Origin: an uncultured Cetobacterium sp.
GTDB taxonomy: Bacteria > Fusobacteriota > Fusobacteriia > Fusobacteriales > Fusobacteriaceae
Direction of reading: 5' to 3'
Length of the DNA: 64,000 nucleotides
Assembly (NCBI RefSeq): GCF_947072685.1
Contig: NZ_CAMTIK010000002.1
Location: 1 to 64,000 of the forward strand
Shown here: positions 49,552-58,539 of the stretch, in pieces
Layout of the letters: every line of letters starts with the position of its first letter
How positions within the stretch are numbered: position 1 is the first letter of the stretch
Program-made: the position numbers and the translations under genes
Notes under the pieces: model-generated
Seen by the model: the letters and a program-made list of their open reading frames with translations, nothing else
Databases searched by the model: none
Told to the model about the DNA's origin: nothing

Positions 49552-49593
49552 AAACTTCTAGATAGATGGCTTATACCATTTATCTAGAAGTTT
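49552..49593. terminator. Terminator
   Basis: AAACTTCTAGATA (49552-49564) pairs with TATCTAGAAGTTT (49581-49593), a perfect 13-bp stem with a 16-nt loop and A-run on the left, serving the minus-strand Met-rich gene. Confidence 0.85.
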
Positions 49594-49602
49594 AATCCAA
49601 AG

Positions 49603-50016
49603 CTATTGTTTTGTTGCAGGAGTCGTTTGGTGAGATTTCATCATTTCATAATGAGATTTCATCATTTTAGTTTTTAAATTTGCTTTAATTTCAGCACTTT
49701 CTTTATTTAATTTCTCAATTTTTGACCAATCAACTTTGTTTTCAAGCATAGCTTTTTGTACCTCTAAATTTTTTTCTTTAATAAGAATATTATCTTTTTG
49801 CATTTCTTTTTGCATTTCAGGAGTCATATTCATCATATGATTATCCATCATTTTACCTTTATTACCCATTTTTCCTTCGTTCATCATAGAACAATTTTCA
49901 GAAGTACAAGACATCATTTTTCCATGCATCATATTTTGTGTTTCTTCTGTGGTTGTATTTGCTGAAAAAGTTAAGGCAGACATTATAAAAGTTCCAACAA
50001 ATAATAATTTTTTCAT
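49603..50016 (-). CDS. Met-rich secreted protein (Spy-like)
   Basis: A 137-residue periplasmic protein with signal peptide (MKKLLFVGTFIMSALTFSA). The mature N-terminal half is rich in Met, His and Cys (TQNMMHGKMMSCTSENCSMM, DNHMMNMTPEMQKEMQ), a composition found in copper- or silver-binding proteins. The second half is helical, VQKAMLENKVDWSKIEKLNKESAEIKANLKTKMMKS, and resembles Spy/CpxP-type helices and the repeats of the protein at 54816. Single gene with its own terminator. Confidence 0.75.
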   Translation of the reverse strand: MKKLLFVGTFIMSALTFSANTTTEETQNMMHGKMMSCTSENCSMMNEGKMGNKGKMMDNHMMNMTPEMQKEMQKDNILIKEKNLEVQKAMLENKVDWSKIEKLNKESAEIKANLKTKMMKSHYEMMKSHQTTPATKQ

Positions 50017-50097
50017 TTTGATTCCTCCTATAAAATATAAAAATGTGTTTGATAATATTATTGTATAAAATAAGAGAGATTCCTTTAATTTTATTGC

Positions 50098-51234
50098 TTA
50101 AATTGCAGTTGTTTGAAGTAAAATGTTTTTAAAAAATTCTACACCATGAATAAGAGCTTCATTATCAAAATCAAATTTATTGTTATGAAGAGCACAAACA
50201 TGTCCTTTTTCTTCATTTCTAATACCTAAAAGTCCAAGTAAACCCGGGGTTCCATCTTGTAAGAAGAAAGAAAAATCTTCAGATCCACTAAGAGAAATAT
50301 CGGTATATACTTTTGAATTATTAATTGCGTTTAGTGATAATTCAAATAGTTTGTGATTGTTTATAACAGGGGGATAAAAAGGTTGAAATTCCATATCTAT
50401 TTTGACATCAAATGCTGTTTCAAATCCCTTATTAATTTGTTCCATTCTATCTTGGATAAAAGGAATAAGAGAAATGTTCTCTAACCTTATAGTCCCAAGC
50501 ATATCAAGGCTTTCAGGAATTATATTTCTAACAGTTCCAGCATGGAAAGAACCTATTGTTAATAAAAAGTGTTCGTTAGATGGTATATTTCTGGATTTTA
50601 TAGACTGGTAGGCTTCAATTAGTTTAGCACCTATTAAGATAGAGTCAACTCCTTTATGTGGTTGTGCTCCATGACACCCTTTTCCAGTAAGTTTGATATT
50701 CAAATTAATATTTTGTAGTGAAACATATCCAGATTTAAAAGCAAACTCTCCAACATTAATTTCCGGATAAACATGTAGTGCAAAAATAGCTTCAATATTT
50801 TTAGATTTATAATAGTCATCCGCAACAATAAATCTAGCTCCGCCATGTCCTTCTTCACCAGCTTGAAAAATAAAAACTAATGATTTTTTCAATTTTATTC
50901 CTTTAGAAGACATTTTTTTAATTTCTTGAATGAAGGATAAGAGCATGGAAGCATGTCCATCATGTCCACAAGCATGCATCATTCCCGGGATTTTAGATTT
51001 AAAAGGGTTGTTACTCTCTTCTGTTAAAGGGAGAGCGTCAATATCACCTCTAAAAGCTATACAAGATTCAGACTCGCCTGCAATAAAGGCAACAGTACTT
51101 GTTCCTACCTCGTGATATTCAATACCTTCATATTTTAAAATGTTTCTAATATATTCAGCAGTTTGAAACTCTTCCAATGCAATCTCAGGAATTGCATGAA
51201 GGAAATTTCTATGAGTATTTAAGTTGTTTAGCAT
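50098..51234 (-). CDS. M20D-family amidohydrolase
   Basis: A 378-residue hydrolase: HRNFLHAIPEIALEEFQTAEYI, GMMHACGHDGHASM (metal His/Asp), FIFQAGEEGHGGARF, ALHVYPEINVGEF, GKGCHGAQPHKGVDSIL and the closing ALHNNKFDFDNEALIHG. It probably removes acyl groups from amino acids or cleaves small peptides. Single gene, divergent from lysA, with ATG behind AGGAG. Confidence 0.92.
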   Translation of the reverse strand: MLNNLNTHRNFLHAIPEIALEEFQTAEYIRNILKYEGIEYHEVGTSTVAFIAGESESCIAFRGDIDALPLTEESNNPFKSKIPGMMHACGHDGHASMLLSFIQEIKKMSSKGIKLKKSLVFIFQAGEEGHGGARFIVADDYYKSKNIEAIFALHVYPEINVGEFAFKSGYVSLQNINLNIKLTGKGCHGAQPHKGVDSILIGAKLIEAYQSIKSRNIPSNEHFLLTIGSFHAGTVRNIIPESLDMLGTIRLENISLIPFIQDRMEQINKGFETAFDVKIDMEFQPFYPPVINNHKLFELSLNAINNSKVYTDISLSGSEDFSFFLQDGTPGLLGLLGIRNEEKGHVCALHNNKFDFDNEALIHGVEFFKNILLQTTAI

Positions 51235-51369
51235 AAAATCACTCCTAATAAATTTTGTTACTTAAATTAATACCATATTTTTATAAGGTTTGTCACATTT
51301 ATTTTATAAATGTTATTGATAAAAATAATCTTATGTTTTCTATATTTTCTAGGAGAAGCTATTAAAATA

Positions 51370-51398
51370 TTGACAAATATCAAATATTAAGGTATACA
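51370..51398 (+). promoter_or_regulatory. Promoter of the lysA-M20-beta-lactamase-fold operon
   Basis: TTGACA (51370-51375), 17-nt spacer and TATACA (51393-51398), 40 nt before the lysA ATG. Confidence 0.82.
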
Positions 51399-51438
51399 AG
51401 TATGAAAAGAAATAATAAGGTTCTTGGAGGAAATAAAC

Positions 51439-52749
51439 ATGAAGTTAATAGGAACAATGAAAAACATAACTGGAGTTTTAAATATTGGTGGAGTATCTGT
51501 TTTAGATTTGAAAGAGAGATATGGAACACCTCTATATATTTATGATTTGGAATTTATGGAAAATAAAATAATAGATATAATCAATAACTTTAAAAGTGAT
51601 AAATTTAAAACAACTGTTGTTTACGCATCTAAAGCTTATCTGTCTAAGGCTATGTGTCAAATTGTACAAAATAATGGCTTAGAGATAGATGCAGTTTCAG
51701 CTGGGGAGTTATATACAATAAAATCATCTGGATTTCCTATGCAAAAAGTGCATATGCATGGTAATAATAAGTCGATAGAAGAGTTAGAGATGTGTGTTAG
51801 AGATGGGGTTGGAAGTATAATTTTAGATAACCAATTTGAGATTGAAAAAATAGCTAATATATGCAAAGCTCTGGGGAAAAAAATGGATGTAATGTTGAGG
51901 TTAAATATAGGAATTGATGCTCATACTCACGAGTATATTAAAACATCAAAACATTCATCAAAATTTGGAGAGTCAATTTTTGATAAGAACATTGAGGATA
52001 TTGTAAAAAAGATTATAACTTTTAAGAATATAAACTTTTTAGGTTTTCATTGCCATATCGGGTCTCAAATATTTGATGAACACGCATTTTGTGAAGGTAT
52101 AGAAGTCATGGTTAAATTTACAAAAAAAATATCGGATGTATTGAAGATAAAAATTCCAGAAATAAATATTGGTGGTGGATTTGGTGTTAGATATACATCT
52201 GATGATACAGACGTAGATTTGAAAAATATTATGAAAAAGATTATTGTTTGTTTAGAGAAGAATTTATTAGAAAATAAACTTGAAATAGAAAAAATTTCTA
52301 TTGAACCTGGAAGATCGATTGTAGCACAGTCAGGGAGTACACTCTATACAGTAGGTGGGAAAAAGAAAACTTATGGTGGAGAGAACTATGTGTTTATAGA
52401 TGGAGGGATGACAGACAATATTCGGCCAGCATTATATCAAGCAAAATATGAAGCTGTTGTAGCAAATAGATTAAACGAAGTGAAAAAAGAGGTTTTAACA
52501 ATAGGTGGAAAATGTTGTGAATCAGGAGATATAATTTCAAAAAATACAAAATTAGGAAAAGTTGATGTAGGGGATTTAATTTTAGTGAGTTGTACTGGTG
52601 CTTATGGGCATTCAATGTCAAGTAATTATAATAAGGCCTTAAAACCAGCAGTAGTTTTCGTTAAAAATGGGAGAAGTTATCTCATTTCAAAAAGAGAAAC
52701 ATTTGATGATTTGGTTAAAAATGATTTGATGTTTGAAGAAATTTTATAA
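51439..52749 (+). CDS. lysA: Diaminopimelate decarboxylase
   Basis: A 436-residue PLP enzyme of the alanine-racemase fold making lysine from meso-DAP. PLP lysine in VVYASKAYLSKA (about residue 55), GFHCHIGSQIFD, GGGFGVRY, EPGRSIVAQSG and the catalytic-cysteine block GGKCCESGDII. The start at 51439 follows TTGGAGGA; an in-frame ATG is absent earlier. Lys biosynthesis genes are not otherwise nearby; here it is linked to an M20 hydrolase, which could be an N-acetyl-DAP deacetylase. Confidence 0.94.
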   Translation: MKLIGTMKNITGVLNIGGVSVLDLKERYGTPLYIYDLEFMENKIIDIINNFKSDKFKTTVVYASKAYLSKAMCQIVQNNGLEIDAVSAGELYTIKSSGFPMQKVHMHGNNKSIEELEMCVRDGVGSIILDNQFEIEKIANICKALGKKMDVMLRLNIGIDAHTHEYIKTSKHSSKFGESIFDKNIEDIVKKIITFKNINFLGFHCHIGSQIFDEHAFCEGIEVMVKFTKKISDVLKIKIPEINIGGGFGVRYTSDDTDVDLKNIMKKIIVCLEKNLLENKLEIEKISIEPGRSIVAQSGSTLYTVGGKKKTYGGENYVFIDGGMTDNIRPALYQAKYEAVVANRLNEVKKEVLTIGGKCCESGDIISKNTKLGKVDVGDLILVSCTGAYGHSMSSNYNKALKPAVVFVKNGRSYLISKRETFDDLVKNDLMFEEIL

Positions 52750-52764
52750 TATTAGGAGAGAGGA

Positions 52765-53934
52765 ATGAAGATAAATACATTAAAAGAAAATGCTATGAAG
52801 ATTGAAAGATGGTTAACTGAAGTGAGAAGAGATTTTCATGAACATCCAGAACTTGGGGAACAGGAGTATAGAACACATGATAAAATTTGTGAATATTTAA
52901 AAGCTATGGGAATAGAGCATAGAACAATTTTTAAAACAGGTGTGATTGCAGATATAGAGGGAGAAGATAAAAGTTTTACTGTTGCACTAAGGGGAGATAT
53001 AGATGCACTTCCAATATTGGATAAAAAAAATGTGGAGTATGCATCTAAAAATAAGGGGGTTTGTCATGCTTGTGGGCATGATGCACATACAACGATTGTT
53101 TTGGGTGTAGCTAAATTTTTTTATGAAACTGGAATAAAGCCACCATTCAATATTAGATTGATGTTTCAACCTGCTGAAGAAACTGATGGTGGAGCTAAAC
53201 CAATGATAGAAGAAGGAGCTTTAGAAAATGTGGATGTAGTTTATGGTCTACATGTAGACGACACTATAGATGTGGGTATGATTGGAATAAAATACGGAGC
53301 GATGAATGCTTCGTCAGATACTTTAAATTTGACTATAGAGGGAGAAAGTTGTCATGGTGCATACCCAAGTCGAGGAGTAGATGCCCTTTTAATAGCAGCT
53401 CATGTAATTGTTGCAATTCAAAGCATTGTAAGTAGAAATTTGGATGCAAGAGAGTCTGGAGTTATAACTTTTGGAACAATAAACGGTGGAACCCAAGGAA
53501 ATATTGTTGCAAATAAAATATCATTGACAGGAACACTAAGAACATTAAATCCAGAAGTAAGAGAGAGAATGAAAAGAAGAATTAAAGAGATAGTAGAAAC
53601 CTTACCATTAGCATTTGGTGGAAGAGGAAAGGTAGATATAAAACCAGGATATACAGCACTTATTAATCATGATAAATATGTAGATATAGTAAAAAAAAGT
53701 GCGAATCAACTCTTTGGAATTGAAAGTATTTATGAAAAGCAATTAGCAAACATGGGTGTTGAAGACTTTGCATATTTTCTTGAAAAAAGAGAAGGATCAT
53801 TTTTCACATTGGGTGTGAGAAATAGAGAGAAAAATATAGATGTACAAGCTCATAACGGTGGGTTTGATATAGATGAAAAAGCTTTAACAAATGGTGTAAT
53901 GATGCAAATATTAAATATATACAACTCAAAATAA
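52765..53934 (+). CDS. M20D-family amidohydrolase, possibly N-acetyl-DAP deacetylase-like
   Basis: A 389-residue hydrolase: RRDFHEHPELGEQEYRT, GVCHACGHDAHTTIVLG, QPAEETDGGAKPMIEEGALENVDVVYGLHVD, GESCHGAYPSRGVDALL and GVEDFAYFL. It begins 15 nt after lysA. Because M20D members include DapL-pathway N-acetyl-diaminopimelate deacetylases, its place after lysA suggests release of DAP for decarboxylation; generic N-acyl-amino-acid hydrolysis is equally possible. Confidence 0.9.
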   Translation: MKINTLKENAMKIERWLTEVRRDFHEHPELGEQEYRTHDKICEYLKAMGIEHRTIFKTGVIADIEGEDKSFTVALRGDIDALPILDKKNVEYASKNKGVCHACGHDAHTTIVLGVAKFFYETGIKPPFNIRLMFQPAEETDGGAKPMIEEGALENVDVVYGLHVDDTIDVGMIGIKYGAMNASSDTLNLTIEGESCHGAYPSRGVDALLIAAHVIVAIQSIVSRNLDARESGVITFGTINGGTQGNIVANKISLTGTLRTLNPEVRERMKRRIKEIVETLPLAFGGRGKVDIKPGYTALINHDKYVDIVKKSANQLFGIESIYEKQLANMGVEDFAYFLEKREGSFFTLGVRNREKNIDVQAHNGGFDIDEKALTNGVMMQILNIYNSK

Positions 53935-53952
53935 ATTTAAATAGGAGAGGGT

Positions 53953-54708
53953 ATGCCTAGGGAGATAGATGATTTAAATAAACAAATAGATGTGATAATC
54001 AATGAATTTCAGGGAGAAGTAGGAATAATAGTAAAAGAAAATACGAAGAATATATTTTCTAAAAATGAAACGAAGGTGTTCCAATCAGCAAGTATTATAA
54101 AACTATTTATACTAGAAGCGATGATTGAAAAAATAGAGAATAAAACTTTACATTATAATGAAAAAATAACGATAAAAGAAGATGAGAAAGTACCAGGATT
54201 TGGAGTTTTAAAACTTTTAGATAAAAATTTAAGCATAACAATAAAAGATTTAGCAACATTAATGATAACTTTAAGTGATAATACAGCAACAAATATACTG
54301 ATTGATATATTGGGGATTGATTTTATACAGGAATTTATCCGAAGAAAGGGTTATTTTGAAACTAAACTTGAAAGAAAGATGTTTGATAATGTGGCTAGAG
54401 AAAAAGGTCTAGATAATTATACGAGTGCAAGAGATTCGTTTAGAGTATTAAAAAATTTATCTGCAAATTCAATAGCTTTAGATATGTTAAAAAATCAATT
54501 ATGCAATTCAAAAATACCATTATATTTTTTTAGAAAAATAGATGTAGCACATAAAACAGGAGATCTAACAAACATAGAGCATGATGTGGGGACATTATTT
54601 TTTAAAAACACATCTGTAGATTTGATAATATTAGCTCAAGGGGATAATAGAGATGCAGTTTTACTGAATAATTATTTAGGAGAGGTTATTTATAATTATT
54701 ATAAATGA
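53953..54708 (+). CDS. Class A beta-lactamase-fold serine hydrolase, no signal peptide
   Basis: A 251-residue protein with all class A motifs: SASIIK (SxxK, Ser47/Lys50), LSDNTATN (SDN), EKGLDNYTSARD in the omega-loop position and HKTG. The N-terminus (MPREIDDLNKQIDVI) is not a signal peptide, so it should stay in the cytoplasm, where classical beta-lactam defence would not be useful. It lies 18 nt after the M20 gene in the lysA operon, so an amidase or peptidase role on DAP-containing muropeptides is a possible alternative. Confidence 0.88.
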   Translation: MPREIDDLNKQIDVIINEFQGEVGIIVKENTKNIFSKNETKVFQSASIIKLFILEAMIEKIENKTLHYNEKITIKEDEKVPGFGVLKLLDKNLSITIKDLATLMITLSDNTATNILIDILGIDFIQEFIRRKGYFETKLERKMFDNVAREKGLDNYTSARDSFRVLKNLSANSIALDMLKNQLCNSKIPLYFFRKIDVAHKTGDLTNIEHDVGTLFFKNTSVDLIILAQGDNRDAVLLNNYLGEVIYNYYK

Positions 54709-54815
54709 TTTAGAATGTACTTAAAATATAATTTTTTATTTTCAAAGAAAAAAAATAGATATATTGTAGAATATTTATAAGAGAAATTAAAAAATTATAA
54801 AGTGAGGTCTTGAAA

Positions 54816-55451
54816 ATGAAAAAGTTAATAATTATATTTTCAATGGTATTATCAATTAGTTCTTTTACAATTCAAGAGGGAAAAGTACTGGAAACACCGC
54901 CAGTAACGGCAAATACATCTTCAGATACAATTCCACCAGAAGATTTTTTACAAAATATGTTGTCTAATATTGATGCTGAACCTGAGATAATGAGTAAGAT
55001 GGATACTTTAGGTGAAGAGGTAGACAATGAGATACAAAAAGCAAATCCAGATTGGAAAAAAGTTGAAAGACTTTACAATGAATTATCTGTTTACACTAAT
55101 AAAATAGCCGTAGATATGATGAAGAATATGAAGGGTAAAGGAGTAGAAAAACAGAATTCAGAATTTGAGGAGGAGATAAATGAGGAAGTAATAGCTGATA
55201 TGCTTCCAGATGGTGAAATATCTTCAAATCCTGTTGAAGAAAAGGAAGTACTAGCTGAGATAGATAAAGAGATGAGTCCAAAGGAGCTAGCAAGAATGGA
55301 TGAGTTGAGTTCAAATATAGCCTTAGAAATAAATAAAGAAAATCCAGATTGGATTCAAGTTGAAAGAGATTATAATGAGCTTTCTAAGTATACAAATAAA
55401 ATAACAGTTATAATAATAAGATTAGAAAAAAATAAAGAAAAAACTATGTAG
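54816..55451 (+). CDS. Secreted protein with duplicated Spy-like helical repeat
   Basis: A 211-residue protein with signal peptide (MKKLIIIFSMVLSISSFT). Two related segments occur: one beginning MDTLGEEVDNEIQKANPDW and continuing to TNKIAVDMM (about residues 65-105), and one beginning MDELSSNIALEINKENPDW and continuing to TNKITVII (about 160-200). Both contain NPDWxxVExxYNELSxYTNKI. This DW-x2-(I/V)E-x-(L/Y)N pattern also occurs in the Met-rich protein at 49603. Probably a periplasmic helical protein of CpxP/Spy type. ATG at 54816 preferred over TTG at 54810 by distance from GAGG. Confidence 0.75.
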   Translation: MKKLIIIFSMVLSISSFTIQEGKVLETPPVTANTSSDTIPPEDFLQNMLSNIDAEPEIMSKMDTLGEEVDNEIQKANPDWKKVERLYNELSVYTNKIAVDMMKNMKGKGVEKQNSEFEEEINEEVIADMLPDGEISSNPVEEKEVLAEIDKEMSPKELARMDELSSNIALEINKENPDWIQVERDYNELSKYTNKITVIIIRLEKNKEKTM

Positions 55452-55455
55452 ATAA

Positions 55456-55494
55456 GAAAATGAGGAGATCTAAAGGGTATCCTCATTTTCTTAT
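55456..55494. terminator. Bidirectional terminator
   Basis: GAAAATGAGGA (55456-55466) pairs with TCCTCATTTTC (55480-55490), between convergent genes. Confidence 0.85.
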
Positions 55495-55506
55495 TGAATA
55501 AAGTTT

Positions 55507-56673
55507 TTAATTTAAGTTTAAATAGTCAATGGCATACTGTGCATAAAAAGCTGTTCCGATTTCTAAAGCCTCTTCATCAATATCAAATTTTTCATGATGA
55601 TGGGGATAAATAAAACCTTTTTCTTTATTTTGTCCTCCAAGATTAACCATAACTCCAGGAATACGGTTTGAGAATTCAGAAAAATCTTCTCCGCCAGTAG
55701 ATGGTGGACGGCTAATAACATTTTCTGCACCTACCAATTTTTGGGCTGATTTTTGAGCTAGGTCAGCATAAGTTTCGTTATTGATGGTTGGACCAACACC
55801 ATATGTGTAGGTAAGCTCAGCTTTAGCACGATAAGCTTCAGCGGTAGATTTAGCGACACGCTCTATAATTTTAGGGAAATTTTTACGGATATCTAGATTA
55901 TAACATCTCGTAGTGCCTTCTAATATTGCCGTTGGGGCTATAACATTAAAACGAGTTCCGGATTTTATGGATCCAACTGTAAGGACTGTGGGCTCTAAAG
56001 GAGAAAATTCCCTACTTACGACAGACTGAAGGTTCATAACAATAGCTGAACCAACTACAACAGCATCAACACATTGCTCAGGGCGAGCACCATGACCACC
56101 TTTCCCAACTATTTTTAGGGAAAAAATATCAGCAGAAGCGCATCGAGGACCTGAGTCGGCAGATATAGTACCACAAGGAAGATCAGAAGAGATATGCATT
56201 CCAAAAATATTATCAACATTTTCAAGAGCACCTGCCTCAATCATCTTTAGAGCTCCTCTTGCAACTTCTTCACCAGGTTGAAATAAAAATTTAACAGTTC
56301 CATTAAGGTTATCTCTCATATCGTTTAAAACTCGAGCTGAACCAAGAAGCATAGCGGCATGTGTATCGTGACCACAAGCGTGCATAAGGCCTAGATTTTT
56401 GGAAGCATACTCTTTAGAACTAGTTTCAACCACGGCAAGTGCATCTATATCACCTCTAAGTGCGACTGTTCTACCTGGATATTTTCCTACAATTGTTGCA
56501 ATTACACCAGTATCAGCAATAATTTCTGATTGAATTCCAAAACGATCCAATTCCTCTTTGATTCTGGCTGAAGTCCTGTACTCTTGAAGGCTTGCCTCCG
56601 GAAATCTATGGAACTCTCTTCTCATATCGATAACATAATTTTTATATTTTTTAGATAATTCTTTTGTTTTCAT
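55507..56673 (-). CDS. M20D-family amidohydrolase
   Basis: A 388-residue hydrolase: RREFHRFPEASLQEYRT, GLMHACGHDTHAAMLLG, FLFQPGEEVARGALKMIEAGALENVDNIFGMHISSD, GKGGHGARPEQCVDAVVVG, STGGEDFSEFSNRIPGVMVNLGG and YPHHHEKFDID. Base composition looks less AT-rich than its neighbours (many CG-containing codons such as cga, cgg), which may indicate separate origin. Its ATG lies 23 nt after the stop of the oligopeptide-binding gene and follows AGGAGG, so the two form one unit. Confidence 0.92.
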   Translation of the reverse strand: MKTKELSKKYKNYVIDMRREFHRFPEASLQEYRTSARIKEELDRFGIQSEIIADTGVIATIVGKYPGRTVALRGDIDALAVVETSSKEYASKNLGLMHACGHDTHAAMLLGSARVLNDMRDNLNGTVKFLFQPGEEVARGALKMIEAGALENVDNIFGMHISSDLPCGTISADSGPRCASADIFSLKIVGKGGHGARPEQCVDAVVVGSAIVMNLQSVVSREFSPLEPTVLTVGSIKSGTRFNVIAPTAILEGTTRCYNLDIRKNFPKIIERVAKSTAEAYRAKAELTYTYGVGPTINNETYADLAQKSAQKLVGAENVISRPPSTGGEDFSEFSNRIPGVMVNLGGQNKEKGFIYPHHHEKFDIDEEALEIGTAFYAQYAIDYLNLN

Positions 56674-56696
56674 AAAATAATCCTCCTTTTAAAATT

Positions 56697-58226
56697 TTAA
56701 TTATCTTCAATAACATATGTTTTAGCAAGATCTGTAAATCCATTTTTTTGTAAAACTAAGTTTTTCACATCTTTTCTAAATGCTAGATTGTAGTGGGGAT
56801 AGACAAGTGTGTAGTGAGGTAGGTCTTCTTGAATAATCTCTTGTGCCTTAAAATAAAGTTCTTTTCTTTTATTTTGATCAATTGTATTTCTAGCTTCTAA
56901 AAGTATTTTGTCGACCTCTGTATTTTCATAAAAACTACGATTTCCAGATAACCCTTTTTCAGAAGAGTGGAATAGAGGATAAAGAGCAGGATCTCCATCC
57001 ACAGAACCTATATTCCAAGAAAGCAGGTAAAGAGCTTTGTTTGGGCCAGCAGTTTTAGAAACATAAGCACCCCATTCAAAAGTTCGAATCTCTAAATCAA
57101 TACCAATCTCTTTAACTTGAGCCTGAATAATTGTAGCAATATCAAGCCATGTAGATTGTGTAGCTGTCCACAACTCCATTTTTATTCCATTTGGATATCC
57201 TGCTTCAGTTAACAGTTGTTTTGCCAATTGGAAATTTTGTTCATATTTTTTTACATTTGGATTATAAACATCTAGAATAGGTGGAACAGGAGACCCTGCA
57301 GCAATAGCCGACCCTTTGAAAACAACTTCGGCTAAAACTTCGTTATCAATCGCATATGCAATAGCTTGTCGAAGTTTAGTATTTTTAAATAAAGGATTGC
57401 TATCATCAAAACCTAAATATAGAGTAGATGGTGCCTCGACTTCCATAAGGTTTAAATCTTTATGATTTTGAACAGCTTCCCTATCCATAATTCCTATATC
57501 AAAAGAGATATCAACTTCTCCAGTTTCAAGTGCAATCATTCGGTTGCTCACCTCTGGAATATTTCTAATAATCAAGGATTTATTTTTTGAAATTTCACCG
57601 TGATAATTTTCAAAAGCATTGACAATAATTTTCTCTCCCGGAATCCATTCTTTAAATTTATAAGGTCCTGTTCCAATAGGGTTTAAAAAGAATTTTTCTC
57701 CAAATTTTTCAGCAGATTTTTTACTTACGATTGATCCGCCAACCTGTGTAAGATATTTATTCATAGCCCCAAAAGGTTTGTCTGTTGTTATTTTTATTGT
57801 ATACTCATTCATAGCTTCTATTGAAATAATAGGTACAAAATTATATCCAACTTGATGAGAATTTTTAGCTCTATTTAAAGAATAGACAACATCTTCAGAT
57901 GTCATAGTTTCTCCATCATGAAATTTGACACCCTTTTTTAAATAGAAGATTGTATTCAAATCATCAACTTGCTCCCATTTTTCAGCTAACTGAGGGGTTA
58001 TCTCTAAGTTTTCATCAATAGTAAGGAGAGATTCAAATATGAGATTTATAACTTTGTTAGAAACGGTATCAATACTTTTTTGTGGATCTAGAGTTTTAGC
58101 ATCAGCTTTTTGTGCAATAATAAGAGTGTCACTGATTGACTCAATTTTATTAGATGCCAAAGTTGTTGAGAATAGAAAAATAAAAGTTAAACTGTTTAAA
58201 ATAAGATTATTAATTTTGTTGTTCAT
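56697..58226 (-). CDS. Oligopeptide ABC transporter substrate-binding protein
   Basis: A 509-residue family-5 periplasmic binding protein with signal peptide (LILNSLTFIFLFSTTLAS). Signature blocks: DAKTLDPQKSIDTVSNKVINLIFESLL, LKKGVKFHDGETMTSEDVVYSLNRA, PIGTGPYKFKEWIPGE and YPLFHSSEKGLSGNRSFYENTEVD. The start at 58226 is 9 nt after AAGGAG; an ATG at 58235 abuts the site. No permease or ATPase genes are linked. It is preceded by a terminator and a Phe-rich small ORF, and followed by an M20 hydrolase. Confidence 0.92.
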   Translation of the reverse strand: MNNKINNLILNSLTFIFLFSTTLASNKIESISDTLIIAQKADAKTLDPQKSIDTVSNKVINLIFESLLTIDENLEITPQLAEKWEQVDDLNTIFYLKKGVKFHDGETMTSEDVVYSLNRAKNSHQVGYNFVPIISIEAMNEYTIKITTDKPFGAMNKYLTQVGGSIVSKKSAEKFGEKFFLNPIGTGPYKFKEWIPGEKIIVNAFENYHGEISKNKSLIIRNIPEVSNRMIALETGEVDISFDIGIMDREAVQNHKDLNLMEVEAPSTLYLGFDDSNPLFKNTKLRQAIAYAIDNEVLAEVVFKGSAIAAGSPVPPILDVYNPNVKKYEQNFQLAKQLLTEAGYPNGIKMELWTATQSTWLDIATIIQAQVKEIGIDLEIRTFEWGAYVSKTAGPNKALYLLSWNIGSVDGDPALYPLFHSSEKGLSGNRSFYENTEVDKILLEARNTIDQNKRKELYFKAQEIIQEDLPHYTLVYPHYNLAFRKDVKNLVLQKNGFTDLAKTYVIEDN

Positions 58227-58253
58227 AAAAATCATCTCCTTTTTAAAATTTAT

Positions 58254-58280
58254 AAAAAAAACAGCCCTATTAGGCTGTTT
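58254..58280 (-). terminator. Terminator upstream of the oligopeptide-binding gene
   Basis: On the minus strand AAACAGCC (58280-58273) pairs with GGCTGTTT (58266-58259) around a 6-nt loop, followed by a T-run (58260-58254). It lies 28 nt before the gene start. Confidence 0.85.
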
Positions 58281-58335
58281 AAAGAACTATAAAACAATTT
58301 TGAATTTTAAGATAGTAGGATTTTGGTAGTTTAAA

Positions 58336-58473
58336 CTAATCCCTTATAAAATTAAAAAAGTTTAGAAAGTTATTTATAATTAGCCTAATAAAAATTTTTA
58401 TATCAAAAAACTGTATCAGTATTATAAATGATAGCAGCAGATAAAAAAATAGACTAAATATAAATATAGACAT
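58336..58473 (-). CDS. Phe-rich small ORF, candidate leader peptide
   Basis: A 45-codon ORF behind GGAGGAAAGTT with ATG at 58473, starting MSIFIFSLFFYLLLSFIIL. Twelve codons are Phe, with many Leu and Ile, and the stop (58338-58336) is immediately before a terminator region. GTTTAAA at the ORF end (58336-58330) can pair with TTTAAAC (58283-58277) that overlaps the 5' arm of the terminator, so a ribosome at the stop codon would favour termination. It could instead be a small membrane protein; TTT is a common triplet in AT-rich DNA, so the codon bias is weaker evidence than for the His and Met leaders. Confidence 0.5.
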   Translation of the reverse strand: MSIFIFSLFFYLLLSFIILIQFFDIKIFIRLIINNFLNFFNFIRD

Positions 58474-58539
58474 AACTTTCCTCCTTGTTTAAAAAAATAG
58501 CACTGAAGTTTTTTTTATGGGACTTCAAATGTTTTGTTA

